Assembly (NCBI RefSeq): GCF_013179735.1
Contig: NZ_JABMEG010000002.1
Coordinates: forward strand, 496,001-560,000
From: Permianibacter fluminis
Lineage (GTDB): Bacteria > Pseudomonadota > Gammaproteobacteria > Enterobacterales > Permianibacteraceae
DNA length: 64,000 nt
Reading direction: 5' to 3'
In this document: piece after piece, positions 1 to 8,231 of the stretch
Position numbering within the stretch: position 1 is the first letter of the stretch
Layout: each line of letters opens with the position of its first letter
Program-made: the position numbers and the translations under genes
The notes under the pieces: model-generated
Seen by the model: only the letters and a program-made list of their open reading frames with translations
Told to the model about the DNA's origin: nothing
Databases searched by the model: none

Positions 1-261
1 CAGCGACGGTGGTAGCGGCACGCCCGGATTGACCGAAAAGCACAGGCCATTGGCCTGACCCGGACCGTGGTAAGGATCCTGCCCGAGGATGACCACCTTG
101 AGCTGTTCGATCGGGGTGGCTTTGAGCGCGGCAAACAGCCGATCCCGTGGCGGGTAGATGGTGATGCCCTGTTCGCGCTGCTGATCCAGAAACTGCATGA
201 CCGCGCGAAAATGCGGGCTGTCTTTTTCGCCCTGCAGTGCGCTGCTCCAGCTGTCATTCAT
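1..261 (-). CDS. ung: Uracil-DNA glycosylase, family 1 (3' part missing)
   Basis: Removes uracil from DNA as the first step of base-excision repair in the cytoplasm. The 87 visible N-terminal residues run off the left edge in frame. They contain the family 1 water-activating loop, GQDPYHGPGQA, followed by NGLCFSV, which is diagnostic of Ung. The start ATG (MNDSWSS) is followed by the usual short helical lead-in. The gene lies downstream of the DUF6763-like gene on the same strand, but a 236-base spacer with a 16-bp perfect hairpin separates them, so it is probably transcribed from its own promoter. The C-terminal half, with the catalytic HPSPL-type loop, lies outside the window and cannot be checked. 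Confidence 0.93.
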   Translation of the reverse strand, partial: MNDSWSSALQGEKDSPHFRAVMQFLDQQREQGITIYPPRDRLFAALKATPIEQLKVVILGQDPYHGPGQANGLCFSVNPGVPLPPSL

Positions 262-307
262 GGTCGGGGTCGGTGCCGGTTATTCAGGCGGCGCACGTTA
301 GCATGGC

Positions 308-342
308 GGCTCCGGCGCGTCATTCGATGACGCGCCGGAGCC
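308..342. repeat. 16-bp perfect inverted repeat with 3-base loop
   Basis: The arms at 308-323 and 327-342 are exact reverse complements around a TCG loop and are very GC-rich. The element lies downstream of the DUF6763-like gene and upstream of ung, both on the minus strand. There is no T-run on either side, so a simple intrinsic terminator is not supported. It could be a factor-assisted terminator, an mRNA-stabilising stem or a palindromic spacer element. Confidence 0.75.
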
Positions 343-382
343 TGCGGTTCAGATGGCGATTGAGCTTGCTGCAGGTGGTTGG

Positions 383-442
383 GTTGATGCTGAAGTTGAT
401 GCTGCGGTTGAAGCGGAGGTCGAGGCACAGGCTGAAGCCCGT
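383..442. repeat. Degenerate 12-bp tandem repeat, about 5 units
   Basis: Units starting at 383, 395, 407, 419 and 431 are variants of GTTGATGCTGAA. The first two differ at only two positions and later units drift further. The array lies in the spacer between ung and the DUF6763-like gene. Open frames cross it, but none looks like a gene. Confidence 0.6.
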
Positions 443-497
443 GTCGCAATCCGTTCGGAATCCAGCACCGAACTCCGGATGGGCATCGCGCAACCGC

Positions 498-797
498 TCA
501 GTAATCGTCGTCCGGCAATTCGTCGTGGCTGTCGTGCCAGTCGTCATCCGGCAAGTGCGTGGTACCGGCGTCGGCATCCAGGACAAAGTCTGATTCGCCA
601 CCCCGATTCGATGGCGGCGGCGCCATGCTCAGCAACAAATCGCGCCAGCTGTCGCGATCAAGTGCCAGCACATCGCCGTCGGCATATTGGATGTCGATGA
701 CACCATCGGCGTCGTCCATCGCGACGACTTCAAACAGGCGTTGTTCGCCGTGATCGCGATACCACTCGCCAACGATGGGTTCGAGTTTGCGGACCAT
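498..797 (-). CDS. Small acidic conserved protein, DUF6763-like
   Basis: Encodes a 99-residue cytoplasmic protein of unknown function. I chose the ATG at 797 (MVRKLEPIVGEWYRD) over an upstream in-frame start because AAAGGACA sits just before it and the upstream extension is basic low-complexity sequence. Residues 1-60 (VGEWYRD, LFEVVAMDD, IDIQYADGD, LDRDSWRDL) match the small gammaproteobacterial family I recall as DUF6763. The tail is rich in Asp (DDDWHDSHDELPDDDY). There are no membrane segments or catalytic motifs. The downstream spacer carries a large hairpin and a 12-bp array. The family name is from memory and should be treated as tentative. Confidence 0.7.
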   Translation of the reverse strand: MVRKLEPIVGEWYRDHGEQRLFEVVAMDDADGVIDIQYADGDVLALDRDSWRDLLLSMAPPPSNRGGESDFVLDADAGTTHLPDDDWHDSHDELPDDDY

Positions 798-923
798 GAC
801 CTGTGTCCTTTTCGGGCGGCGCAGCGGCCGTTTGTGGGCTGCTCGCTGCTCGTGCAATGAAACCGGTTTCGGGCGTCGCTTTGATTGGTGTGAGCGCGGC
901 GCGTGATGGCGTCGCAGCGGCCC

Positions 924-956
924 GGCAGGTGACGGCATCGATGTCCGTTACCTGCC
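924..956. repeat. Inverted repeat downstream of slt
   Basis: Twelve-base arms (924-935 and 945-956) pair with one G-T mismatch around a nine-base loop containing ATCGAT. It lies just past the 3' end of slt on the minus strand. It may end that transcript, although no T-run follows, or it may be part of the promoter region of the small gene downstream. Confidence 0.5.
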
Positions 957-997
957 TAGCATAGCCGCTCACACGCGGCCCGGATCACGCATTTGGC

Positions 998-3046
998 TCA
1001 GGGCGCCGGCGGTCCGGCAAGCGGTGGCGGCGTCGGCAAGGGGGCTCGGGCGCTATCCGACAGCAGATCAAACACTTGCGCATCCTGGCCAAGCCGTTCG
1101 GCATAAATCAGGCTGTAGGCCATGACATTTTTGACGTAATTCTGGGTTTCCTGAAACGGAATGGTTTCAATCCAGATATCCAATGGCAAATCGGCGAATT
1201 GCTCGCGCCAGCGGTCGACCCGGCTTTGGCCGGCGTTGTAGGCCGCGGTGGCGTAAACGTAGTTGCCGGCGTTGCGCTGAATCAGCTCGGCCAGATGGGC
1301 GACGCCGATTCGGATGTTCTGGTTCGGTCGAATCAGATCGTGACTGCCGTCGTAGTGGATGCGGTATTTGCGGGCGGTTTGCCGCGCGGTTTCCGGCATC
1401 AACTGCATCAGACCGAGCGCGCCGGCGCCGGATTTGGCGTCGCTGATGAACATGCTTTCCTGCCGGGTAATTGCGAACGCCCACGTGGGGTGGATCTGCC
1501 GGTAGCGCGATTCGCTGGTCAGGGTATCGGCATGGGCCAGCGGAAAGCGCAGCTCCCAGGCGCCGGTCGCCGGGGCTTTGCCGAGCGCGGCGATGGCGCG
1601 ATCCGGCCAGTTCCAGTCATTGGCGACCACGGCGGCGGCATGCAGCTCGGCCGGGCTCAGGGTCTGGCTCAGGGCATACCATTCGCGCCGGGCGTCCACC
1701 TGCCGGTCCAGCGCCAACCATTCCCTGGCCCGCTGCATCGCCGGCAATGCCCGGATGCGGGCGACGGTATCGGCCGATACCGCTAAAGGCGGCGGACTCA
1801 TCCGGTTGCGCTGGCCGAGCTGGCCGCGTGCCAGAAAACCGTAATAGTCGAGATTGCCAGCTAGCGATTGCCAGATGCCGACGGCACTGTCGCTGCGGTC
1901 CTGAGCGGCCAGGCTGCGGCCACTGAAATAACGCCAGCGATTGCTCTGATACTCAGAGGCTGGCAGCTGGTTGAGCCAGTAATCGGTATCGGTCCAATTT
2001 AGCCGGCGCATGGCATCGACTACCCGCGCCGCGGCGACGCGCTCGTCGGTCAGCCGGGCTGGAATGGCCGCGAGAAACCGGCTGGCGGCCGGGTGGCCGG
2101 CGCCGGCCAGCGCCAGGGCAAAGGTACGGCCGGCCTGTTCGCGCCAGACGATCGGGAACGCCGGATCGCTGGTGACCAGATCCCAAGCGGCCAGCGCCTC
2201 GTCGCGGTCCCGCCAGGCCAATCGCTCCAGCGCCCAGGCTTTCAGGCGCCAGATCTCCGGCGAGTTGCTGCGAAACAACTCGGACTTGGTGACATCCAGC
2301 GGATGCTTGCGCAGCCGCTGCCAGAGTTCGGTCAGCGGCCGCTCGGCGACCGGCAACAGTGGCCGCAGCGCGCGGATGGTTGCGCCTTCGTCTTCCTCGA
2401 CGGCCAGTTCCAGCCGCTGCCAAATGCGCTCCGGGGTCCGCTCACCGGCGGCAATCCACAATTTTTCGACGCTGGCACAGGCGCTAGGCAAGGGTTTGGC
2501 CGTTAACCAGATTTCAGCGAAGCCGGGCAGCGCGGTCGGATTGCTGCCGCCACTCAGCGCAAAGCGCAGGTAATGACAACGCAGCTCGAGATTGCGGCTC
2601 GGCCGGTAATACAACAGAAAGCCGGCCGCATCATTCTTGCCGGCGAGCCGGCGCAACCAGTCTTCCCGCAGCTGTTCGGCAAACGGGGCGCCATCGTGGC
2701 GCAGCAAAAAGGCGCCGAGCACGCGCTCATCAACCTTTGGAAACGCCGCGTTCAGGACATCGGCTTCGAGATAGGGCAGCAGCGGATAATCCGCCAGCGC
2801 GGTCCGATGCTGATCAAGCAATTCCGGCTGGCTGGCAACGAGCGGCTCCAGCCGACGGAACAATCGGCGGGCGTTTTCGTACGGGTCGGCAGCCGGACCG
2901 GTGCCAAGCAACACTGGCGGCTGGTTGTTGTCGACCACCATTTCCGCGGACTTCAGCGGGCTGTTTCCGGTGGCAGCAGTGACAGCGGTCGCCAGCAGTG
3001 GCAACAACGTGAATACCAAAAAACGACAATACAGTGGGCGGCTCAT
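998..3046 (-). CDS. slt: Soluble lytic murein transglycosylase (Slt70-like)
   Basis: Periplasmic enzyme that cleaves the MurNAc-GlcNAc bond of peptidoglycan to give 1,6-anhydro-muropeptides. The 682-residue product has a signal peptide (residues 1 to about 25, ending ATAVTAA). A long alpha-superhelical region rich in Ala, Leu and Trp follows, and the GH23 SLT domain occupies roughly residues 500-650. Catalytic-domain motifs are visible: AITRQESMF with the catalytic Glu, GALGLMQLMPETA, and ATAAYNAG. A Pro-rich tail ends the protein. Length and order match Slt70. The gene is monocistronic and divergent from phhA across a 199-base gap. The start at 3046 is the one that yields the signal peptide. 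Confidence 0.93.
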   Translation of the reverse strand: MSRPLYCRFLVFTLLPLLATAVTAATGNSPLKSAEMVVDNNQPPVLLGTGPAADPYENARRLFRRLEPLVASQPELLDQHRTALADYPLLPYLEADVLNAAFPKVDERVLGAFLLRHDGAPFAEQLREDWLRRLAGKNDAAGFLLYYRPSRNLELRCHYLRFALSGGSNPTALPGFAEIWLTAKPLPSACASVEKLWIAAGERTPERIWQRLELAVEEDEGATIRALRPLLPVAERPLTELWQRLRKHPLDVTKSELFRSNSPEIWRLKAWALERLAWRDRDEALAAWDLVTSDPAFPIVWREQAGRTFALALAGAGHPAASRFLAAIPARLTDERVAAARVVDAMRRLNWTDTDYWLNQLPASEYQSNRWRYFSGRSLAAQDRSDSAVGIWQSLAGNLDYYGFLARGQLGQRNRMSPPPLAVSADTVARIRALPAMQRAREWLALDRQVDARREWYALSQTLSPAELHAAAVVANDWNWPDRAIAALGKAPATGAWELRFPLAHADTLTSESRYRQIHPTWAFAITRQESMFISDAKSGAGALGLMQLMPETARQTARKYRIHYDGSHDLIRPNQNIRIGVAHLAELIQRNAGNYVYATAAYNAGQSRVDRWREQFADLPLDIWIETIPFQETQNYVKNVMAYSLIYAERLGQDAQVFDLLSDSARAPLPTPPPLAGPPAP

Positions 3047-3245
3047 GTTCTGCAGTTCAGATTACCCGGGAAACAGGCCGGGCGGACAACGGAAAATCGA
3101 ATCATCTTGGTCAACATTGTCGATGATTCCCGGCAATTTCGCCACTCATCGTACCGTCAGCCGGCTTTACGCTTGCCTGCTCGGGGGCGGATAATGCGGC
3201 CGTTAGCAATCGACGGGCGGCAGTTTCTGCACGCTGGAGTCAGGC

Positions 3246-4046
3246 ATGGCCAAAGGCACCAAATACCTCGCCAAGGAAATGAACGCACATGGCGTCATTC
3301 ACTGGAGCGATGAAGAAAACGCAATCTGGAATGAGCTGATCACGCGGCAGAAAAAAGCGGTGGTCGGAAAAGCCTGTGATGAGTACATGCACGGCATCGA
3401 TCTGCTGAATTTGCCTGAGGATCGGGTGCCGCAGCTGGATGAAGTGTCAAAAGTGCTGCGCAAGGAAACCGGCTGGGAAGTGGCCTGGGTGCCGGCGCTG
3501 ATCAATTTCACCACGTTCTTTTCGCTGCTGCAGGACAAGAAGTTTCCTTGCGCAACGTTTATCCGGACGCGGGAAGAGCTGGACTATCTGCAAGAGCCGG
3601 ATATTTTCCACGAAATTTTTGGTCATTGCGCGATGCTGACCAATCCCTACTTCGCGGAATTCACTCACACCTACGGCAAACTCGGTTACGCCGCCTCGAA
3701 AGAAGATCGGGTGTTTCTGGCCCGACTGTACTGGTTCACCATCGAGTTTGGTTTGCTGCGCTCGGCCACGGGTCGCCGGATCTATGGCGGCGGCATCATT
3801 TCGTCGATTGGCGAAACCAAGTACGTCTACAGCGACGTGCCGGAAGTGCGACCGTTCGACGTCGTCGATGTGCTGCGGACACCGTATCGCATCGACATCA
3901 TGCAACCGGTTTATTTTGAGCTGGATAGCCTGCGTCAGCTGTTTGATGTCGCTCGCGGCGACATCATGGCGCAAGTCGAAGAGGCGAAACGGCTTGGCCT
4001 GCATGCGCCGAAATTTCCGCCGAAACCGGATGCTATCGCCAGCTGA
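3246..4046 (+). CDS. phhA: Phenylalanine-4-hydroxylase
   Basis: Pterin- and non-heme-iron-dependent monooxygenase that converts L-Phe to L-Tyr in the cytoplasm, opening the catabolic route encoded downstream. At 266 residues it is the usual length for the bacterial enzyme, which lacks the regulatory ACT domain of animal PAH. Iron ligands are visible as HEIFGH (two His) and the Glu in YWFTIEFGL. GGAG lies 8-9 bases before the ATG. The pterin-4a-carbinolamine dehydratase gene (phhB) often found beside phhA is absent here. A GCGA-loop hairpin (4059-4084) follows the stop, so hppD may have separate or attenuated transcription. Confidence 0.96.
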   Translation: MAKGTKYLAKEMNAHGVIHWSDEENAIWNELITRQKKAVVGKACDEYMHGIDLLNLPEDRVPQLDEVSKVLRKETGWEVAWVPALINFTTFFSLLQDKKFPCATFIRTREELDYLQEPDIFHEIFGHCAMLTNPYFAEFTHTYGKLGYAASKEDRVFLARLYWFTIEFGLLRSATGRRIYGGGIISSIGETKYVYSDVPEVRPFDVVDVLRTPYRIDIMQPVYFELDSLRQLFDVARGDIMAQVEEAKRLGLHAPKFPPKPDAIAS

Positions 4047-4058
4047 GTCGGCATACGG

Positions 4059-4084
4059 GTAAACGGCGGGCGACCGCCGTTTAC
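4059..4084 (+). terminator. GNRA-loop stem after phhA (terminator or processing stem)
   Basis: An 11-bp perfect stem (4059-4069 with 4074-4084) is closed by a GCGA tetraloop and starts 12 bases after the phhA stop codon. It is followed by GTTTCG rather than a strong T-run. It could end part of the phhA transcripts or stabilise the phhA 3' end while allowing readthrough into hppD. Confidence 0.5.
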
Positions 4085-4138
4085 GTTTCGTCCGATGGTG
4101 TGACGAAATGAGCCGTTGCTAAAAAATTCTTGAAAACG

Positions 4139-4170
4139 GGCGTCAGCGAAAAGCGCGTGTCACTGACGCC
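4139..4170. repeat. Inverted repeat in the phhA-hppD spacer
   Basis: GGCGTCAG at 4139-4146 and CTGACGCC at 4163-4170 form 8-bp arms about 65 bases before the hppD start. It could be a regulator site or a second leader stem. No TyrR-type box (TGTAAA-N6-TTTACA) is visible in the spacer. Confidence 0.4.
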
Positions 4171-4236
4171 TGAGATTGCACAAAGCCGTTGTAACCACCC
4201 ATTCATATTGCTTGTTCACCTGCCAGGATGCCTGCC

Positions 4237-5343
4237 ATGACGCAGAACGCTGATTTTGATCCGGTCAATCCCATCGGCACCGACGGCTTCGAGTTCGTTG
4301 AATTTACCGCACCGACACCGGCTGGCCTGGAAACCCTGAAAAAGCTGTTCGTTCTGCTCGGGTTTACCGCGGTTGCCAAGCATCGCAGCAAAGATGTCAC
4401 GGTTTATCAGCAAGGCGATATCCACTTCCTGATCAATGCCGAGCCCTATACCCATTTTGCCCAATTTGCCGACGCCCACGGCCCCTGTGCCTGCGCAATG
4501 GCGTTCCGGGTCAAGGATGCGGTCAAGGCCTATGAGTACGCGCTGTCAAAAGGCGCCATTCCGTTCAAGGGTTCATACGGCTTCATGGAGCTGAATATTC
4601 CCGCCGTATACGGCATTGGCGGCAGCGTGCTCTATTTTGTCGACCGCTACGGTGAGCGCAATATTTATGACGTCGACTTCCGGCCGATTCCGGGCGCGAA
4701 ACCGGATCAAAACAGCGTCGGTCTGGCGGTGCTGGATCACCTGACCCACAACGTCAAGCGCGGCAACATGAATGTCTGGTCCGGCTTTTATGAACGCATC
4801 GCCAATTTCCGGGAAATCCGTTACTTCGATATCGAAGGCAAGCTGACCGGGCTGCTCAGCCGCGCCATGACCAGTCCGTGCGGCAAAATCCGGATTCCGA
4901 TCAACGAATCTTCGGATGACAAGTCGCAGATTGAAGAATTCATCAAGCTGTATCGCGGCGAAGGCATCCAGCACATTGCGCTGTCGAGCGAGGATATTTA
5001 CGCCACGGTCGCCAAGCTGAAGGCCAATGGTGTCAAGTTCCTCGATACCCCGGACACTTATTACGAAGGTGTCGACGCCCGCGTCCCCGGCCATGGCGAA
5101 AACCTCGACAAGCTGCGCGAGTTGCGCATTCTGGTCGATGGCGCGCCGGTCAAGGGCGATGGCATTTTGCTGCAGATTTTTACCGATACCGTGATTGGTC
5201 CGATCTTCTTCGAGATCATTCAGCGCAAAGGTAACGAAGGTTTTGGCGAAGGCAATTTCCGGGCATTGTTCGAGTCGATTGAGCAGGATCAGATTCGTCG
5301 CGGCGTGCTCAGCGACAGCAAAAAGGAAAAAACGAATGCGTAA
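4237..5343 (+). CDS. hppD: 4-hydroxyphenylpyruvate dioxygenase
   Basis: Fe(II) dioxygenase that converts 4-hydroxyphenylpyruvate to homogentisate with decarboxylation and side-chain migration. The product has two vicinal-oxygen-chelate domains. The C-terminal one carries the iron ligands in HLTHNV, GIQHIAL and the Glu of FFEIIQRKG. I prefer the ATG at 4237 (368 residues) over the in-frame ATG at 4228, because AGGA at 4225-4228 gives good spacing only to 4237. The last eight bases overlap the start of hmgA, implying translational coupling. Substrate would come from Tyr by an aminotransferase that is not in this window. Confidence 0.96.
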   Translation: MTQNADFDPVNPIGTDGFEFVEFTAPTPAGLETLKKLFVLLGFTAVAKHRSKDVTVYQQGDIHFLINAEPYTHFAQFADAHGPCACAMAFRVKDAVKAYEYALSKGAIPFKGSYGFMELNIPAVYGIGGSVLYFVDRYGERNIYDVDFRPIPGAKPDQNSVGLAVLDHLTHNVKRGNMNVWSGFYERIANFREIRYFDIEGKLTGLLSRAMTSPCGKIRIPINESSDDKSQIEEFIKLYRGEGIQHIALSSEDIYATVAKLKANGVKFLDTPDTYYEGVDARVPGHGENLDKLRELRILVDGAPVKGDGILLQIFTDTVIGPIFFEIIQRKGNEGFGEGNFRALFESIEQDQIRRGVLSDSKKEKTNA

Positions 5344-6469
5344 GTGGATTTCGTTCCCCTGGCGGGAAGGCAAGATCTCGCGGCAGGCTCACGCCGATTT
5401 TCCGGAAGAAGGCATTTACGAGCGGGAAGCCGGCCGTAGCGGCTTTTTTGGCCCGACTGCGCATTTTCATCACAAGCGGCCGCCGACCGCATGGACCAGC
5501 TGGGAAGGCCCGCTGCGTCCGCGCGCGTTCAATCTGAAAAACCTCGAACTGTCGACCGACAGTCCGTGGCAGGCGCCGTTGTTCCTGCACAATGCCAGCT
5601 GCAAGATGCGTTACTGGCACTGCCCGCGCAGCATGGATTATCTGGCCCGCAATGCCGATGGCGACGATCTGTTTTTTGTTCACGCCGGCGACGCCGATTT
5701 GTTCACGGATTACGGCTGTCTGCGCATTGGTGAAGGCGACTATGTGGTCATTCCGCGTGGCTGCATGTGGCGGCTGGAAATCCATCAACCGATCACCATG
5801 TTGATGGTCGAAGCGACCAATGACTCTTATCAGTTGCCGGACAAGGGCTTGCTCGGCCCGCAGGCGATTTTCGATCCGGCCATGCTGGATGTGCCGGCCA
5901 TTGATGAAAAATTTCTCGCCCAGCAGGACGATGGCCGTAGCTGGAAGGTCTTGATCAAACGCTTGGATGCCGTGTCGGTGGTCAGCTATCCGCACAGTCC
6001 GCTCGATGCGATTGGCTGGCATGGTGATCTGGCGGTGGTCCGCATCAACTGGCGTCATATCCGGCCGCTGATGAGTCACCGTTACCATTTGCCGCCCTCG
6101 GCGCACACCACTTGGGTCGCCAGCCGGTTTGTCATTTGCACCTTTGTGCCGCGACCGATCGAGTCCGATCCGGGCGCCTTGAAAGTGCCGTTTTATCACA
6201 ACAACGATGATTTCGATGAAGTGATTTTCTATCACGCCGGCAATTTCTTCAGCCGTGACAATATCGGCCCGCAGATGATCACATTCCATCCGAGCGGCTT
6301 TACTCACGGTCCGCATCCGAAGGCATTTGCTGCCGGTCAGCAGCATACACGCAAGGAAACCGATGAAGTCGCCGTGATGGTCGACACCCGCGATCCGCTG
6401 GTGGTTGGCGAAGCGGCGTTTGCGGTGGAAGAAAAAGCGTATGCCGATAGCTGGAAAACCAAGGGCTGA
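5336..6469 (+). CDS. hmgA: Homogentisate 1,2-dioxygenase
   Basis: Opens the homogentisate ring to give 4-maleylacetoacetate. The start is the ATG at 5336 (MRKWISFPW), preceded by AAGGA and overlapping hppD by eight bases; the open frame extends further upstream but only through hppD. The 377-residue cupin-type protein is shorter than the roughly 430-residue human and Pseudomonas enzymes and resembles the compact bacterial form. Expected metal-site motifs appear late in the protein: YHNNDDFDEVIFYH and FHPSGFTHGPHP. Just past the stop codon the sequence around the end of the gene is repeated once (14-bp units, 6465-6492). Confidence 0.92.
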   Translation: MRKWISFPWREGKISRQAHADFPEEGIYEREAGRSGFFGPTAHFHHKRPPTAWTSWEGPLRPRAFNLKNLELSTDSPWQAPLFLHNASCKMRYWHCPRSMDYLARNADGDDLFFVHAGDADLFTDYGCLRIGEGDYVVIPRGCMWRLEIHQPITMLMVEATNDSYQLPDKGLLGPQAIFDPAMLDVPAIDEKFLAQQDDGRSWKVLIKRLDAVSVVSYPHSPLDAIGWHGDLAVVRINWRHIRPLMSHRYHLPPSAHTTWVASRFVICTFVPRPIESDPGALKVPFYHNNDDFDEVIFYHAGNFFSRDNIGPQMITFHPSGFTHGPHPKAFAAGQQHTRKETDEVAVMVDTRDPLVVGEAAFAVEEKAYADSWKTKG

Positions 6470-6492
6470 ATACCGAGCGCTGAATACCGGTC
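6465..6492. repeat. 14-bp direct duplication spanning the hmgA stop
   Basis: GGCTGAATACCGAG is followed immediately by CGCTGAATACCGGT. The first copy contains the hmgA stop codon and the second lies wholly in the spacer. It resembles a small tandem duplication of the gene end. Confidence 0.55.
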
Positions 6493-6539
6493 ACCAGGTT
6501 GGCTGAACGGTTTTGTCGGTGAGTTTTGAGGGACATTGA

Positions 6540-7562
6540 ATGAAGTTTGCAACATTGAAAAATGGCAGTCGCGATGGTCAGCTGGTGCTGGTCAGCCGGG
6601 ATTTGCAACACTGCGCTGCCATTCCGGACATCGCACCGACCTTGCAGGCACTGCTGGACCAGTGGGCTGTTCTGGCGCCGAAAGCGCAGGCCCTTTATGC
6701 GCAGCTGAATGCCGGCACGCTGGCCGCGAAAGCGTTTGACGAGGCGGTCTGTTTGTCGCCACTGCCGCGAGCCTATCAATGGGCGGATGGCTCGGCCTAT
6801 GTCAATCACGTCGAGTTGGTACGCAAGGCGCGAGGCGCCGAGATGCCGCCATCGTTCTGGACTGATCCGCTGATGTATCAGGGCGGTTCCGATACCTTTC
6901 TGGCACCGCGTGATCCCATCGTCATGGCCAGCGAGGATTTCGGCATCGACATGGAATCCGAAGTGGCGGTCATTACCGGCGATGTGCCAATGGCGGCGTC
7001 TGCCGAGCTGGCGGCGAAATCGATCCGTCTGCTCATGCTGGTCAACGATGTCAGTTTGCGCAATCTGATTCCGGCCGAACTCGCCAAGGGTTTCGGTTTC
7101 TTCCAGAGCAAGCCGTCGAGTGCGTTTTCGCCGGTGGCGGTAACGCCGGATGAGCTCGGCACCGCTTGGCAGGATGGCAAGGTGCAGCTGCCTCTGCTGA
7201 CCTGGCGCAATCAGGAGCTGATGGGCAAACCGAACGCTGGTGTCGACATGACGTTCAATTTCCCGGCGTTGGTGGCCCATGCGGCCAAAACCCGGCCGCT
7301 GGGCGCCGGCGCGATTATTGGCTCGGGAACGGTCTCGAACCGGGATACCGATGGCGGTGCTGGCAAGCCGGTCGTGGATGGTGGTTTGGGCTACTCCTGT
7401 ATCGCCGAGGTGCGGACGGTAGAAACGCTGCGCCATGGCGCGGCAAAGACCTCGTTCCTGAAATATGGCGAGCGGGTCCGGATCGAGATGCTTGATGCGT
7501 CGGGCCACAGTATTTTCGGCGCCATCGATCAGACGGTACAGCCCTACACGTTGCCGGGTTGA
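6540..7562 (+). CDS. fahA: Fumarylacetoacetase (bacterial FahA type)
   Basis: Hydrolyses fumarylacetoacetate to fumarate and acetoacetate, the last step of tyrosine breakdown. The 340-residue protein has an N-terminal extension of about 90 residues and the FAH catalytic fold after it. Metal-binding acidic residues are visible in EDFGIDMESEVAV. GFGFFQSKPSSAFSPVAVT and GAIIGSGTVSNRD are typical family stretches. The stop codon overlaps the proposed maiA start, so the two are translationally coupled. A second, shorter FAH-fold protein lies at 49916-50596; the pathway position and longer N-terminus mark this copy as the true fumarylacetoacetase. Confidence 0.9.
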   Translation: MKFATLKNGSRDGQLVLVSRDLQHCAAIPDIAPTLQALLDQWAVLAPKAQALYAQLNAGTLAAKAFDEAVCLSPLPRAYQWADGSAYVNHVELVRKARGAEMPPSFWTDPLMYQGGSDTFLAPRDPIVMASEDFGIDMESEVAVITGDVPMAASAELAAKSIRLLMLVNDVSLRNLIPAELAKGFGFFQSKPSSAFSPVAVTPDELGTAWQDGKVQLPLLTWRNQELMGKPNAGVDMTFNFPALVAHAAKTRPLGAGAIIGSGTVSNRDTDGGAGKPVVDGGLGYSCIAEVRTVETLRHGAAKTSFLKYGERVRIEMLDASGHSIFGAIDQTVQPYTLPG

Positions 7563-8215
7563 GCCTTGTGCTGAAGCTCTATACCTACTTTCGCTCGTCG
7601 GCCGCATACCGGGTTCGGATTGCCCTTAACCTGAAAGGGCTGCCGTACGAGGCACTGCCTGTCCACCTGTTGCGCAACGGCGGTGAGCAGCGCAGCGACG
7701 CTTACCGGAGCCGCAACCCGCAGGGGCTGATTCCGTTCCTGGACACGGAGGCAGGCGGAGTTGGTCAAAGTTTGGCCATTCTGGAGTATCTGGAAGAGCT
7801 CACGCCCACCCCGGCCTTGCTGCCGTCCGAGCCGCTGAAACGGGCGCAAGTCCGCGCCTTTGCTCAACATATAGCCTGCGACATCCATCCGCTGAACAAC
7901 TTGCGGGTGTTGCAGTATTTGACCGGTACCCTCGGCATCAGCGAGGATGCCAAGCTTGCCTGGATACGGCACTGGCTCGCGGAAGGTTTCCGCGGGCTGG
8001 AAGCCGAGGTCGCACAGCGCAACCCTTCTGGTCCGTATTGCTTCGGGGAACAACTGACGTTCGCCGATGTCTGTCTGGTGCCGCAGTGGTTCAATGCCGA
8101 ACGATTCCAGTGCGACCTGACACCGTACCCGCGTTTGGCCGCCGCCGTGAAAGCCTGCAACGAGTTGCCCGCTTTCCAGTCTGCGCACCCTTCGCGCCAA
8201 CCTGATTCCGAATAA
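7559..8215 (+). CDS. maiA: Maleylacetoacetate isomerase (zeta-class GST)
   Basis: Glutathione-dependent cis-trans isomerase that converts maleylacetoacetate to fumarylacetoacetate. The N-terminal thioredoxin-like domain carries the zeta signature (RSSAAYRVRIALNLKGLPYE) at residues 11-30. It is followed by NPQGLIPFL and an all-alpha C-terminal domain (YCFGEQLTFADVCLVPQWFNA). No ATG is available. TTG at 7559 overlaps the fahA stop (TTGA), and GTG at 7568 is an alternative that removes three residues. The 218-residue length fits the family. It closes the phhA-hppD-hmgA-fahA-maiA run. Confidence 0.93.
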   Translation: MSLVLKLYTYFRSSAAYRVRIALNLKGLPYEALPVHLLRNGGEQRSDAYRSRNPQGLIPFLDTEAGGVGQSLAILEYLEELTPTPALLPSEPLKRAQVRAFAQHIACDIHPLNNLRVLQYLTGTLGISEDAKLAWIRHWLAEGFRGLEAEVAQRNPSGPYCFGEQLTFADVCLVPQWFNAERFQCDLTPYPRLAAAVKACNELPAFQSAHPSRQPDSE

Positions 8216-8231
8216 GAGAAACGAAATCATC

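Noticed and set aside
353-700. Plus-strand open frame over the 12-bp array near ung
   Set aside because: It overlaps the DUF6763-like gene antisense and reflects the repeat composition; no family resemblance.
4085-4236. TyrR/PhhR binding box upstream of hppD
   Set aside because: No TGTAAA-N6-TTTACA match; only the GTAAAC/GTTTAC arms of the phhA hairpin resemble half-sites and their spacing is wrong.
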